The notes below the pieces were generated by a model. It did no database searches, had not been told where the DNA came from, and saw only the letters and a list, made by a program, of their open reading frames with translations. The position numbers and the translations under genes are program-made. From assembly GCA_022579005.1 (NCBI GenBank), contig MU401526.1, forward strand, positions 62,001 through 126,000: a stretch of DNA of 64,000 bases. Direction: 5' to 3'. Shown piece by piece: positions 20,469 through 32,053 of this stretch (position 1 is its first letter; the number at the start of each line of letters is the position of its first letter). The DNA comes from Poronia punctata (Eukaryota; Ascomycota; Sordariomycetes; Xylariales; Xylariaceae).

Positions 20469-21622
20469 ATGAACTCGATGGCCGCCTCTTTCGTACCGGA
20501 TGCTTCCGGGACTAGCCCAAAGCTATTAAACCATATCCCATACTTGAAGTTGAACGATGGGCATCAGATCCCAATGGTGAGCTCCCGTTATCCTGGTATC
20601 TGGAACCGGAAGTGCAAAACGCGCGCATGCGTTAAGAAATATCAAGTATAGCCCGCTAATCAGTGATGCCTATCTCAATAGCTTGCTTACGGACTTGGTA
20701 CTGCTCGCTCAAAGGATGAGGCAGAGAAGACCACCGAGTTGACTGTTATGGCTATCAAGAATGGTTATTATCACCTCGACGGTGCCGAATGTGAGTGAGC
20801 GAGCTCTTCTTCGTCCTTATATATCGATTTCTCGCCTCCGCATTCGAACCTAGATTGCGAATCGCTGGATATAGATTGCTCGATCATAGGAGCCCTAACA
20901 TCATCGTAGCGTATAGGAACGAAACCGAACTAGGCGCAGCGATTAAGAAATCCGGTGTAGACCGCGAAAAGCTCTTCGTGACCACTAAGCTTCAAAGTGT
21001 TAAGGGCGACGTACGTGCCGCGTTCTCGGCTTCGCTAGAGCGTCTGGGCCTCACATACGTCGACCTTTATCTGATACACTCGCCTTACCGCGCCTCGGGC
21101 CCTGCGGATTTACAGCGGGTCTGGGCCGAGCTCGAGAAGATCCAGGCCGAGGGATTGGCGCGCTCTATTGGAGTATCCAATTTCTCCGTCGATGACCTGA
21201 AGGCAGTGCTCCAAACAGCGCGGGTAACCCCGGCCGTGAACCAGATCGAGTTTCACCCGTACCTGCAACACACGCCAGACGGGCTCCTAGACTTCTGCCG
21301 CGAGAAGAAAATTGCCTTGGCCGCGTACGGGCCCCTGACAGCCGTCACAAAGGCTAGGCCTGGCCCGTGCGATGATGCATATGCGGTGCTTGCTAAGAAG
21401 TATGGTGTCTCAGACGCGGATGTGGCGCTCAGATGGTGCATCGATCAAGGCATTGTGACAATTACGACGAGTTCAAAGGAGCAGCGACTGCAGGAATACA
21501 TGAATCGAGTACCGGCGTTCAAACTTACACCGGCAGAGGTCGAGCGTATTGCCAAGGAAGGGGAGAAGAAACATTTCAGAGGTTTCTGGACGAATAACTT
21601 TGCAGCTGATGACAGACGGTGA
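20469..21622 (+). CDS. Aldo-keto reductase
   Basis: Three exons: 20469-20576, 20682-20790 and 20910-21622, giving 309 residues. It has the AKR (beta/alpha)8 barrel pattern with the full catalytic tetrad Asp69, Tyr74, Lys99 and His129 (HLDGAES-Y, VTTK, LIHSP). GVSNFS, the substrate-side loop, and [10 protein letters not shown] are conserved. The cofactor loop reads [11 protein letters not shown] in place of the more usual GTSKPxR-like form, but keeps the Ser-Lys and Arg that contact the NADPH 2'-phosphate. Intron 2 falls right before the catalytic Tyr codon. It probably reduces aldehydes or ketones with NADPH; substrate unknown. It is convergent with XRCC4, with only 104 bp between stops. Confidence 0.92.
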
Positions 21623-21726
21623 ATAGAGTGAGATTCGGATTTAGACCGGGTTGGATAATATCGTGTCCTTTTTTATTCCATTCCGTGAATTGCCACTTAA
21701 ACCACGCAAAATAAAGTGATCTAACT

Positions 21727-23151
21727 TTATAACTCGGAGTCCTCATCTGAGGCCGTCTCGTCATCGTCAGCAGGTTTAGTTGTTTGGGTGGCCTTCTTGC
21801 CTCTCAAGAATGGTAGATTTCGGGGAGGTGGTGGTGGTTCATCTTCAGATTCGCCCTTCTCGGGAGCTCTGTTCTGTGTAGAAGCTCTAGTGTTACGGCT
21901 CGGGCCAGCGGGCTGCTTGCCCCGTGATGCCGCTGGTTTGGTTTTGGGTTGAGACGTGACTGCTTTTCCTTTCTTCTTCTTCGACTTGGCGGTTATTGGC
22001 GGTTGGTCTTCGCTGCTTCCGGCTGTGTCTGCCTCACTTGCCGTCACATCATCATCCGTGCTCTGCTGAAGATCCTCGGTATCCACGTCCGAGTCCATAT
22101 CGGTAGCGGCCTGGCCTGCATCGTCTGTCGTTTTATCAACATCCATCTTTTCAAAGCCATCGTCGCTACTCTCCTCTCCGTCCTTCGCCGGCGTTTTTCG
22201 CTTGCCCGAACGCGAAGGACCTGCATCCCGATGCAAGGCTTCCTCGCCTGCTATACTGGCGAGTTTTTGGGGGTCTACTTTAGCGGCGGCGAGAAGGCGT
22301 AGCTGCTGTCTGATCTTGGCTTTCTTCTCGTTCAATACGTCGCAGAATTTCTCCAGCATCTGCGTCTCATCTTCATCTTTAGTCTTGATGAAGTCTTCGA
22401 GCTGAGCTTTCAACTTGTTGATAGACTCCTCTAATTCCTCGACCTTGGATGTCGCAGCCGCAAGCTCCTCCGCCACCTTAGTGCGGGAGGCGATGGCGGA
22501 CACGCACCAATCGAACGGCGAAATCTCTGTCTTGTCATTTTCCTCCAATTTAATCGATCCTAGTCGTTGCTGTTATCCTATTAGCAACGGTGAAACACGT
22601 TTGATCGTCAGATCGGGCAGACAAGTAGTACCGTGATGCCTTGAATGTTCTTTCGAAACGACAAAGTAACCGCGCTGCCATCGCCTTGGACATCTGCCCT
22701 GACCTCTATATCAGGTAAAGGTTGGAGATCGACAAATATTGACGTCAAGGTCTGCTCCCACTCCTCGTCTGTACAATGAGCCGGCGAGGCCTTGTATTCG
22801 TTGATCTTTTTGTGCCGCACTACATGAACGAATAAGGAATTGGGCTATTAGCCTCATAACTGGCCGCTATAACCTGCTCGTTTGGCTGTCGCGTGCTATG
22901 GTCTCTAACCCGGCCGCGTGAATCTCGGTTGGTGATACCACACACAGGTCGTGGCCAGATCTATGGCCTCAAATACCACGTGGTCTTGGCAAGGGGGTAT
23001 GGGGCTTACGTTTGACTAGGAATACTGCCGTGCTTTCGGATCCGACCAGCTTCAAATCCAAAGGCCGTGCGCCGTTCGACGACACCTCTAGCAGAAACCA
23101 TCCGTCTTCCTGTCCCGATACGGGGAATCTTAGAACCGGTACTTCTGCCAT
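21727..23151 (-). CDS. XRCC4: XRCC4/LIF1-like DNA ligase IV partner
   Basis: Three exons on the minus strand: 23151-23010, 22819-22632 and 22569-21727, giving 390 residues. Layout fits XRCC4: an N-terminal beta-rich head (about 1-115, with VLRFPVSGQEDGWFLLEVS and VTLSFRKN), then a long helix with heptads (about 125-205: SRTKVAEELAAATSKVEELEESINKLKAQLEDF), which in the family dimerises and binds the ligase IV BRCT repeats. After this is a disordered acidic and Lys/Pro-rich tail with several Ser-Asp-Asp casein-kinase-like sites. The family acts in non-homologous end joining. Two splice junctions keep frame and follow GT-AG. Sequence conservation in this family is low, so assignment rests on architecture plus head motifs; XLF/NEJ1 is the alternative but its coiled coil is shorter. 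Confidence 0.78.
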
Positions 23152-25252
23152 GCTAAGACGGCTGGCTTGCGAAATTCCGAGTGGAGGCACGTCGTTCTAC
23201 AAAGAGGCGCTGCCCTTCTACTAATCGCGAGAATGAAGTAGTACCGGGATGGGGAAGAGACGATATTGTATGTCAGGCACTAGGAAACGTTGGATTACAA
23301 AAGTACAATAATAATAAGAACCGATACATAGGATAGTTTCAGTTTTCGCTTGTCGCTCTGCGCTTTTCGCCTTTGAAAGGATGGTGTGACGTGCAGTTGT
23401 CTGATGAGCGAGGATGCCTGGAGGTAAAATAGGCAGACGCTAGCTACGAGATAACGAATGAAACTGGGGTTCTCGTTCGCATAATATTCAGATAATACCA
23501 CCAAGTGGCTTGTTGTAGAGACATAGTCTTAGCGATTAAAGAAGGTCCATATGCTTCTCATCAAAAAAGTATGTCACGACAAAAAATTATATCCAGTTGA
23601 CTTATTCTAGTCAATATTCAGACCTGACCTATCCTCGTCAGGGTACCTACCTACCTACTTGTGCCCGCCGAATGGAGGCGCTCGGGCAGGTGCAGACAGC
23701 CGCGCCTCAGATGAATTACTATCTTGGCACAACCTGTACTGTTTACGAGTAAATGCGCGATGATATCTCACCCACAACACTTCAAACGAACAGTAAAGCA
23801 GGGAGGAGAGCACGCATGTATATATATAAGTAGCCAATCTAGTTGAATACAAAACTGTGTACTCGTATGTATGAACCATCTTCTTAGATGGACAGTCGGT
23901 GAAAACAGTTTATTAAGCTCCTGTTTATGTACACGTCGGGACTAACCTGCAAGTAGGTGTTACAATTCTGGTTGACGAGATCTCACTACTGCACCTACCT
24001 AGCAGTCTAGATAGCGGCCACATCGCATAATGAGGGGTAAATCGCGTCCTGTCACGCGTCTGAGCGATTTCGCGTCATTTTGCTGTTAGACTCCGCCTAC
24101 CCTAAGCCAATCATATCAATTTGTGTAGTAACAGCCGTAGTCATTTGAGGTTCTGAGTTTAACAGTATTGATTGATTTCATTGATTGAAAATCTGTTGCA
24201 ATGCGACGACTCTACGATAATAGGAATCGAGGTTGCTGGTAGTTTGACTTGTTTCTCGTAGTCCAGGCACGCCAGGACACTGAGAAGGTCCATGTAGGTA
24301 CCAAGTGTGGGGACCTTATTGGTCGAAGCTCCCGTCAACAGCAGAGCAGAGTTGTCTGAAGCTTGGCATTCCAGCTGTCGGGGACTGGTGGGCTTGAGGG
24401 CACAGACCATCCCAACCACCCACAACTGTTCCGCCCCACTTCGATTTTCTCATATTGAATGAATCCCAGCCATTCCGCATGTTACACACCGCTCGCCCCC
24501 AATCTTCTGCCCGACCTCTCTGCCAATCCAAATCGAGAACCCATCGATCTGGTCTGACCAGTCCTCACCACAGTTCTCTCACTCGGACTCCAACCTGCCA
24601 CCTGCTTGCACCCACGCAATCAGCACATGTTGTACTGTTGCATTGGGATCTCTACCAATTTCCTCGCCTACACAACGCATACGTTCCTTTGCATGCTGGA
24701 ATTCACCTACGCCGGGTCTTGAATATCGTCAACCGGCCGAAGAACGTAGTCCGTCGATTCAATTTAACAATCAATCGTTTTCGCGTTGTTTCGCGCCATA
24801 TACCTAAACTCGGCGCATTGGTGCTCGCATAATCCACGCTACGCTACCGCACAACTGTATCGATGACACGCAAACCGCAACAATACTAATCGGTTTCTTC
24901 TGTACTGCGTCTTTCTGCTCTTCGTGAGACACGTTGCTACTGCGTCATCAACGCCTTAATAACATCCTTCGCACCCCGCGCTCATTTCGGTGTGCATGTG
25001 CATGTGCATACCTGAATTGTCGACAAACAGTTGGAAAAGGCGACCGGGAGGATGCGACTCGGATTGAATCGATAACTGTGGAAGGGAGTGGACCGCTTTA
25101 CATGAGAGAGCCCCTGGTTCTGACAACATTACGACCTTTGATTAAAAGACATCTAGAAAACCACGAAGCATCCGGACTGTCACTCGTTACTACTCACCTA
25201 CAATAACTGACACGATATCCTATACACGTCTCGATATAGAGACATCTACAAA
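23152..25252. promoter_or_regulatory. Divergent region between XRCC4 and BYR4
   Basis: About 2.1 kb. Both flanking genes start here and point outwards. The 125-residue frame at 24455-24832 is His/Arg/Ser-rich, lacks domain features and most likely belongs to a long BYR4 leader. The AT-rich part at 23280-23660 contains tandem TACC words (23643-23658). No RNA gene recognised. Confidence 0.45.
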
Positions 25253-28200
25253 ATGGAGCAGCTTCAACTCCATCTTAAACCTCGAAAACCTGTGGAGGAG
25301 GTCGAAAAATGGGACGATGACGAGGATTTCCTCATCGGAGATGATGAGGATCTTGCCTTCAAAAGTCAATCGAATACAGCTACTACTTTAAACCCGACGA
25401 GCTCTCGCCGCCGAAATAGCCGTTCTTCTTTCCGTTCCGATCGCGAATCTCTCCCAGGCGAAGAACACCAGCTGCATCTTCCAGACGACGACGAAAAGTC
25501 TACGCTAGATGCTATCGCTGCTGCTGTTGATGCAGGCATTCCCATACCCTCAAACGTCCCACCGTCCGCCTTGGTGGGTGGCACCATCAAGCGGCTAGAC
25601 GGGCGCAAGATAAAGAAAATGATGCCGGAATCAGAAGATTGGTGGGCTGGTGATCTTGACCTTCCCCCTCCCGGCCAGGCACTTTGCTTGAAGGCGTCAG
25701 ATGGAAATCAGTTTCCTGAAACATTGCGCCAAGTTAGTAACTCTTCAACTTCGAGCCCGGCCAAGAAGCCTCTATCCATGACTGCTCCATTGTCGCCTCC
25801 GCGTGACGACAAAGTCAAGACCCTGGGAGCACCCATCAATCTAGAAAAGTACAGAGATGATGATTCTGATAATGATATTTTTGGCGATGGCAATGCAACA
25901 ATCAAAGCATCCAAGCTCCCGGTTCGGGGCAGACCTATCCCTATGATAACGCCTCCTACTCCCTCGCCGTCTAAGAAAGAGGGCAAAGGAGTTGAGGATG
26001 ATGATTTGGAAGGTCTTGTGCTCCCCTCTGACGGTAAACTGAAGCTCTCTAGTAGGAGAGAGATACCTAAAACCCCCTCTCTACATACTAATGATGACTT
26101 TGATTGGGGTGAAGGGAGCTTGGGAACGCGTTATGGCGGCACGCGACGAGATGCTTTCTCTAATAGAAGCTCCTCTGTCTCGGCTATGAGCCCAAGCATT
26201 GCTAGCTCGTTCACTGCCGAAAGTGAGGATGAGTTCTTTGACGGATTGATCTTTCCGATGGGGCCTCTCGATCTGAATGAACGACTTCAGAGAAGGAAGC
26301 AGAGCCGCTCGCCGGAACGCGCAGAACAAGCTAGGAAGCCTCTGCAAGATAAATTGCCCTCGTCGCCGAAATTCACATCACCATCACGTTATTCCCCTAA
26401 ACGTCCTTCGCCCAAATTTGCTTCGCCTAAGCTTGCTTCGCCCAAAGCCTCTTCGCCCAAGACTGCTTCACCAAAAAGCCGGTTGCCTGGCCGCATTCTT
26501 CCTGCCGCCAAAGAAGAAGATATGGTTTCTGGTTTAGACTTTGGCGAAGGCAACATCTTCCGTTACGCCAAGCCAACTGTGCATCGCAATGTAAAAGTGA
26601 AGCAAGCACGCCCTGCCAGCCCTACCAGGCCCAAGGCTGCAGTTTCCATTACATTCACAAACAAACCTACTAGTACACCAACCTCGCGTATCCCGCGAGC
26701 AATGGGTGGCCATGAGCGATCACATACACAATCGTCACTTGAACCCGTGTCTGAAAGCGGCGGCCCGATCCCTCAGAAGCCTGCTCGCCGACCTCCGTCT
26801 AGACTAAGTGGACATTCAGCTCATTCATCAGTGTCCAGTCTACATGGGCCTGCCACACCTTCGGCAATCCAGTCTGCCTTTCCCTCCACTCCGCGGAGAC
26901 GGGAGCTGGGCCAAAAGTCTTCCACTAGCGCCCTACGCACAGAACCAACGACGACGAATGCACAGTTGCTACGTTTGAAGCGTTCACTCCCAGCCATGAA
27001 GCAACCGCAGTCGCCGGCTAAATTCCCGCCTAATAGATTTGATCGTCCACCGTCTCGTGGGGAACCGCGCACAGATTACTATCGTCCCCAGTCATCTCTT
27101 CGACCCAAGACTCCCGTTGATCGACTTCGACCCGGTCATGATAGCGGTGTACCCCAGGCACGGAAAGGTCAGGCGCCTTTCCTACCGGCGGGTGCGTCCC
27201 AGTCTCAGTCCCATCATGTGACTGCCAAGACCTCTCGAAACTTCAGGCGCCATGACTCAGAACACGGTATTGAGATCCGCCCTCTTTCCCGAGCCTTCTC
27301 GCGTAATGGGATGCGATCTCCTAGTCCGAGACGATCCAAGAACGAGAAGTCGACGCCGGAACCTATTTGGCAGCAAATCAGCAAGCCACGTCGTGTGCGC
27401 CACTTCGGAGACGGTCACGAACTCGATGCCTTTGACGATCTACCGACATCTGCCCAGGCCGAATCGCGGTACACGAAACAACCGATCGGGAGTGGTAACA
27501 AGACCAACATTCGAAACAAGATGTATCAGAATGTTTTGCCCGATCGCAACACACCGAGCCCGGTATCGCCCTATTCTTCGGCTCGGACGGATTCCCAACC
27601 TCGTTTTGCTCGAGACACCACTGCCAGCCGCATGGCCCGCGAAGCCAGTTTAGCCCAGAGAGCGCAGCCTCCTAGCGGCTTGACACCTTTGACGTCACAT
27701 CGTGTTGCGCAGCTTTCGACGCGAACGAGTCTTAACCCTCATGTCTCGCTCAATCACGGTCGATCCAAAAAGACACGCAGGCCCACGCAGTCGAAACCCC
27801 ACCTGATATCTAATCTCAACTCGGCGAAGGACTCTAAAAGTAAGTTTGAATCGTATTTGTTGGACTGTCGTATCTTCGTATCTGACCTGGTTTCAAATAG
27901 TCGTCAATGGGATGACATATAATCCTACTACTTTTCTGTGGGAAGGCAATGAGAATGTGCTCAACGCATTTGAAGCCCCGGCTTCGTCGCCGTCGACCGC
28001 ATCCTTCCCACATGCAATGATTCGGGATAAAGAAACGTCGACGCCACGGCCGCTATTAATTACTAATATCAACACCAAAAAGGAAACAAGACGAATGGGC
28101 GATATGGTGTTTGATCCTCAGAATATGTGTTGGCTCAAAGTTGAGACAACGACACCCAACGCCCTTGATTCCGATGATCCGATGGCCGGTTTTGTCACGG

Positions 28201-28460
28201 TAGAGGAAGACGACCCATTCAAAGATATCCCCGACCTTGAAGACAAGGTATCGTCGACCAGTGGTCCCGGTCGTGCTAGTGACATACGCGAGGACTGGTT
28301 GGTCGGCGAGGAGTTCGACGTGGGTCCTGAGTTCGTAAAACGACAACACGAAGAAGAGGCGCGATGGCGCAGGAAATGCGAGAAGTGGACGGGCAAGGCG
28401 ACTCGCAACCGAACCGATTGGCGGTGGGCAATTCGTGACCTTATCATGCAAGGCCCCTGA
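25253..28460 (+). CDS. byr4: BYR4/BFA1-like cytokinesis (septation network) regulator
   Basis: Two exons, 25253-27839 and 27901-28460, giving 1,048 residues. Three family landmarks are seen: the acidic N-terminal WDDDEDFLIGDDEDL (about 20-34), a second block around EDWWAGDLDLP (about 127-138), and the C-terminal region NGMTYNPTTFLWEGNENVLNAF with MVFDPQNMCWLK. The middle is disordered, Ser/Pro/Arg-rich and full of S/T-P sites, including a run of SPK repeats at about 380-412. In yeasts BFA1/Byr4 pairs with Bub2/Cdc16 as a two-part GAP for the GTPase Tem1/Spg1 at spindle poles, holding back mitotic exit and septation; phosphorylation by Polo and CDK controls it. The intron lies just before the conserved C-terminal block. 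Identification by these blocks is good; the disordered centre cannot be checked. Confidence 0.86.
26395..26485 (+). repeat. Imperfect tandem repeats encoding SPK units in BYR4
   Basis: Degenerate 15-nt units around CTTCGCCTAAG/CTTCGCCCAAA repeat about six times and encode Ser-Pro-Lys every five residues. Each unit is a minimal proline-directed kinase site. Confidence 0.8.
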
Positions 28461-30103
28461 AATTGACCCGACCGCCCCGTAACGACATCAGACATGAACA
28501 GTTTATGATAACGAAGAGACGATACATTGAGCCTAGCGTTTCACAAAAGGATATAACGAAGCAAATAAATATTAATCCGAGGTGGTGGAGGAGGAAGTGT
28601 TTTCATTTCAGTTGTTTACCGACAATGCAAGTACGGCTTGCTTTTTCTTTTGTTGAAGAAGAGGGGGTGCGGAAAAGAAATGCCATGGATGGGACTGGAC
28701 GGATAGGCGAGTCTAGTTCATCTGGCGGCTCCGGGCATCTGGTCTGGAGGTTGCATGGATTTGGCTTTTCCGTTGGCTTTGCATAGACAGGCTCACTGCG
28801 ACAAGGCAGCTTTACGAGAAATGACGTCTTATGATATACATGTGTATATATAACGAAAGGAAAGCCGGACTGGCATGTCCCTGGGCTTAGGGTGGGTAAG
28901 AGAGAAACCGTAATTGGCTGCAAAGCCGTCGACAGTTCTCATAACGAACCAAATTCATTTTCTTTGTTCAACATACAATGTCCGCAACCAAGGCTCACAC
29001 CTGCAGTGGTGACTTGGGTACTATACCTATACCACCAAATCATTGTAACCTAGGTTAGGTAAAGTACCTACTTTAGCCACCAGAGCTCCTGTGTCAACAT
29101 GGAACAACGGGGCCTAAACGCTGCCACCAAAATGACTGTTTAAAACCGGGGGTCTCCGGTGTTTACAACTAAGCGAAACCATACCATACCATGATACGAG
29201 TATTTATATTGCGGTTGGACAGTGTAACGTGAACTCCGCTCTACCTTCCCCCCCTTGCTCCGATCAAATGGCAAGGAAACGGCCAGGAAGGGAACGAGAT
29301 CGGGATACAGTCTAGATACTGTACGGAAACTGTATTCGGCGTCGTCGATTGAACGGTACTCTCATTGGTAGAGAGGTATTCAAACTACGACCTGGGGTTA
29401 CTATGGAGGTTGTTACCCTAGAGATTTGTTGGTCGGGAATACACAAGCGCACTTTTTAGTTTGCGACCTCCGGCGCATCCTCAGACGCATTGCTCGACAA
29501 AAGCGACCAACCAGACAAAGTTCCAAGTTGCGAGTTCCATTTTATACGTGTACAAGAAAAGGCAGGGCTAACATTGCTTCGACGTCCCAAATGTGACGGG
29601 AAAAGTTCTTCCTGTCCCGTGCCCCCATCTACCTAACCTAGGCCTAGACGGGGGTGGTCCAGGTCCCCCCCCCCCCCCCACGATGGCGTAGTTTGCCGGC
29701 ACGGTATGGCGGCTATAACAAGCTATAGTCGTGTCAATAGCGCATTCGGCGGTGCGGAGTCGGTCCCCAGGTCGTGGGAGAGGTAATAGCGGGATCGTCG
29801 GCCCATTTATACAAGTAGGAGAAAGCGACGGCAAAAGCTAGAAGGAAACTATAATCCGCAATTAGATAATTTGTAATATTCCCCCCCTCAAAAAAGTCCA
29901 ACCGTATACTTATTTTCTTTATGGCTATATATACTTGACTGCGTTTCACCAGACAGATTATACGACACGACACGATCCGATCCGATCCGATCCGGCCCAG
30001 TCCGTCCGAGGTGACTAATGTCCCAAGCTGGATTCACCGTATAATTTACTTCGATTTCTATAACAAGAGGCGATAGAAGGAGGATATAATTGGGTACTAA
30101 ATC
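28461..30103. other. Intergenic region between BYR4 and the dehydratase
   Basis: About 1.64 kb. It holds the BYR4 3' flank, a run of about 15 C at 29665-29679, a TATATATA box at about 29926-29933 and a tandem CGATC-type pentamer cluster at about 29965-29995, the last two upstream of the dehydratase. The 17-mer at 29051-29067 recurs at 62515-62531. No gene supported. Confidence 0.5.
29926..29933 (+). promoter_or_regulatory. Putative TATA box of the IlvD/Edd dehydratase gene
   Basis: TATATATA lies about 170 nt before the ATG on 30104. The distance suits a fungal core promoter with an ~100-nt leader. Inferred from position only. Confidence 0.4.
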
Positions 30104-32053
30104 ATGCCGTGTGAATCAGACTGTAACAGCTGCGCTGCGGCATGCAGTGACAAGCCACCGGTTGATATCGAAGACTACAAGGCAGAGACGGAAAAGCTTC
30201 AAGCCCGAGTCAAAGAACTGGAAGAGATCCTCTCGGCACAAACACTCGGCAACAGGGGCCAGAATGCGACGTTGAAGAAACCTCTGAGATCAGCCGGATG
30301 GTTCGATCGCCCCGACGACCGCACGATGCAAACTATTTACGTCGAGCGGTATCTCAACTACGGCTTGACTAAAGAGGAGCTGCTATCGGGAAAGCCGATC
30401 ATCGGGATAGCACAGTCGGGATCGGACTTGGCGCCATGTAACCGACACCATCAGGTACTTGCGAAGAGGGTGCGGGAAGGGATCCGGACCGCAGGCGGGA
30501 TCGCCTTCGAGTTCCCGACACATCCGATCCAAGAGACGGCGCGGAGACCGACGGCCACGCTCGACCGAAATCTCGCCTACCTATCTCTCGTAGAACTGCT
30601 CTATGCCTACCCTTTCGACGGCGTGGTCTTGCTCACGGGATGCGATAAGACCACGCCGGCTTGTCTGATGGCCGCTGCGACTATGAACATCCCCGCCATC
30701 TGTCTCAATGTGGGGCCGATGTTGAACGGGTGGAAAAACGGAGAGCGGATGGGTTCCGGAGCCACCGTGTGGGAGGCCCGGGAACTTCACGCCGCCGGAC
30801 TAGCCACAGACGACGAAGTCACCGACATGGTGGCGGCGAGCACGCCCTCCGTCGGCCACTGCAACACGATGGGAACGGCGTCGACCATGAACGCGCTAGC
30901 CGAGGCTCTCGGCATGGCCCTTCCCGGCTCCGCCGCCATCCCCGCGGCATACCGGCAACGAGCACAGATGGCGTATAAGACCGGTGAGCGGATCGTGGAG
31001 ATGGTGCGCGAGGATCTCAAACCCAGCGATATTATGACGAGGAAGGCATTCGAAAACGCCATTGTCGCGAACACGGCCATAGGCGGCAGCACCAACGCCC
31101 CTATACACTTGAACGCCATCGCGAAACACGTCGGTGTCCCGCTTGATCTAGACGATTGGGACCGCATCGGGTTCGGCATCCCGCTTCTGGTGAACATGAT
31201 GCCGGCCGGGGAAGTCCTCGGAGAAGAATACTATCGCGCAGGCGGTCTACCCGCCGTGCTCGCCGAGCTTCTGGATGCCAGCGCACTACCTCATCCGGAC
31301 GCACTGACTGTCAACGGCCAGAGTATCGGCGACAATGTACGGGGTAAGAGAACTTGGGATAGACACGCCATCCGACCGTTCACCGACCCGCTCAAGCCCA
31401 ACGCCGGGTTCGTCCATCTCAAAGGCACATTATTCGACAGCGCCATCATGAAGACATCCGTCATCTCGCCGGCGTTCCGCCGCGCCTTCCTCGAGAATCC
31501 CAAAGATCCGGAAGCTTTTGAAGGGAAAGTGGCCGTCTTTGACGGACCGGAGGATTATCACGCCAACGTGGACACGGCCCCCGTAGACGAGCGCACCATC
31601 CTCGTCATGCGCGGCGTCGGACCCCTGGGGTATCCCGGCGCAGCCGAAGTCGTCAATATGCGCGCGCCCGACCACCTCTTACGTCGAGGCGTTAGTGATC
31701 TCCCTTGTATCGGGGACGGACGACAGAGCGGGACTTCGGGGTCGCCGTCCATTCTCAACGCGACGCCCGAGGCGGCGGACGGGGGGAATCTCGCGCTGTT
31801 GAGAGATGGGGATGTCGTTCGTGTGGATTTGAGGAAGAGACGGGTTGATGTCTTGGTTTCCGAGGAGGAATTGGTTGCTAGGAGGAAGAAGCTCGAGGAT
31901 GAAGGGGGGTATCATGGTCCGCCTAGTCATACGCCTTGGCAGGATATTTTCAGGAGGGAGGTTGGGGGTCTGAGTGAGGGGATGGTGCTTAAGAGGGCGG
32001 TGAAGTTTCAAAGGGTCGCGCAGACTTGGCCGGTTATTAGGGATAATCATTAA
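30104..32053 (+). CDS. IlvD/Edd-family dehydratase, sugar-acid (pentonate) type
   Basis: Single exon, 649 residues. The core (about 60-640) is an IlvD/Edd iron-sulphur dehydratase. The likely cluster ligands are Cys112 ([10 protein letters not shown]), Cys180 ([10 protein letters not shown]) and Cys253 ([13 protein letters not shown]). TGCDKTTPA with [10 protein letters not shown] and [15 protein letters not shown] resembles the L-arabonate/D-xylonate dehydratase branch more than dihydroxyacid dehydratase ILV3, which makes branched-chain amino acid precursors. The expected reaction is dehydration of an aldonic acid to a 2-keto-3-deoxy acid. Residues 1-59 are an added leader: Cys3, 7, 10 and 14 in CX3CX2CX3C, then a charged heptad helix (about 22-46). 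No mitochondrial presequence is apparent. Lack of introns and the bacterial-type family make ancient transfer possible. Substrate is inferred. Confidence 0.9.
   Translation: MPCESDCNSCAAACSDKPPVDIEDYKAETEKLQARVKELEEILSAQTLGNRGQNATLKKPLRSAGWFDRPDDRTMQTIYVERYLNYGLTKEELLSGKPIIGIAQSGSDLAPCNRHHQVLAKRVREGIRTAGGIAFEFPTHPIQETARRPTATLDRNLAYLSLVELLYAYPFDGVVLLTGCDKTTPACLMAAATMNIPAICLNVGPMLNGWKNGERMGSGATVWEARELHAAGLATDDEVTDMVAASTPSVGHCNTMGTASTMNALAEALGMALPGSAAIPAAYRQRAQMAYKTGERIVEMVREDLKPSDIMTRKAFENAIVANTAIGGSTNAPIHLNAIAKHVGVPLDLDDWDRIGFGIPLLVNMMPAGEVLGEEYYRAGGLPAVLAELLDASALPHPDALTVNGQSIGDNVRGKRTWDRHAIRPFTDPLKPNAGFVHLKGTLFDSAIMKTSVISPAFRRAFLENPKDPEAFEGKVAVFDGPEDYHANVDTAPVDERTILVMRGVGPLGYPGAAEVVNMRAPDHLLRRGVSDLPCIGDGRQSGTSGSPSILNATPEAADGGNLALLRDGDVVRVDLRKRRVDVLVSEEELVARRKKLEDEGGYHGPPSHTPWQDIFRREVGGLSEGMVLKRAVKFQRVAQTWPVIRDNH

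Noticed and set aside
24455..24832. 125-residue frame upstream of BYR4
   Set aside because: His/Arg/Ser-rich, without a recognisable domain and in the expected leader region of BYR4.
30110..30148. Zn2Cys6 transcription-factor cluster at the dehydratase N-terminus
   Set aside because: Cys spacing CX3CX2CX3C does not match CX2CX6C, and the required basic residues and linker are missing.
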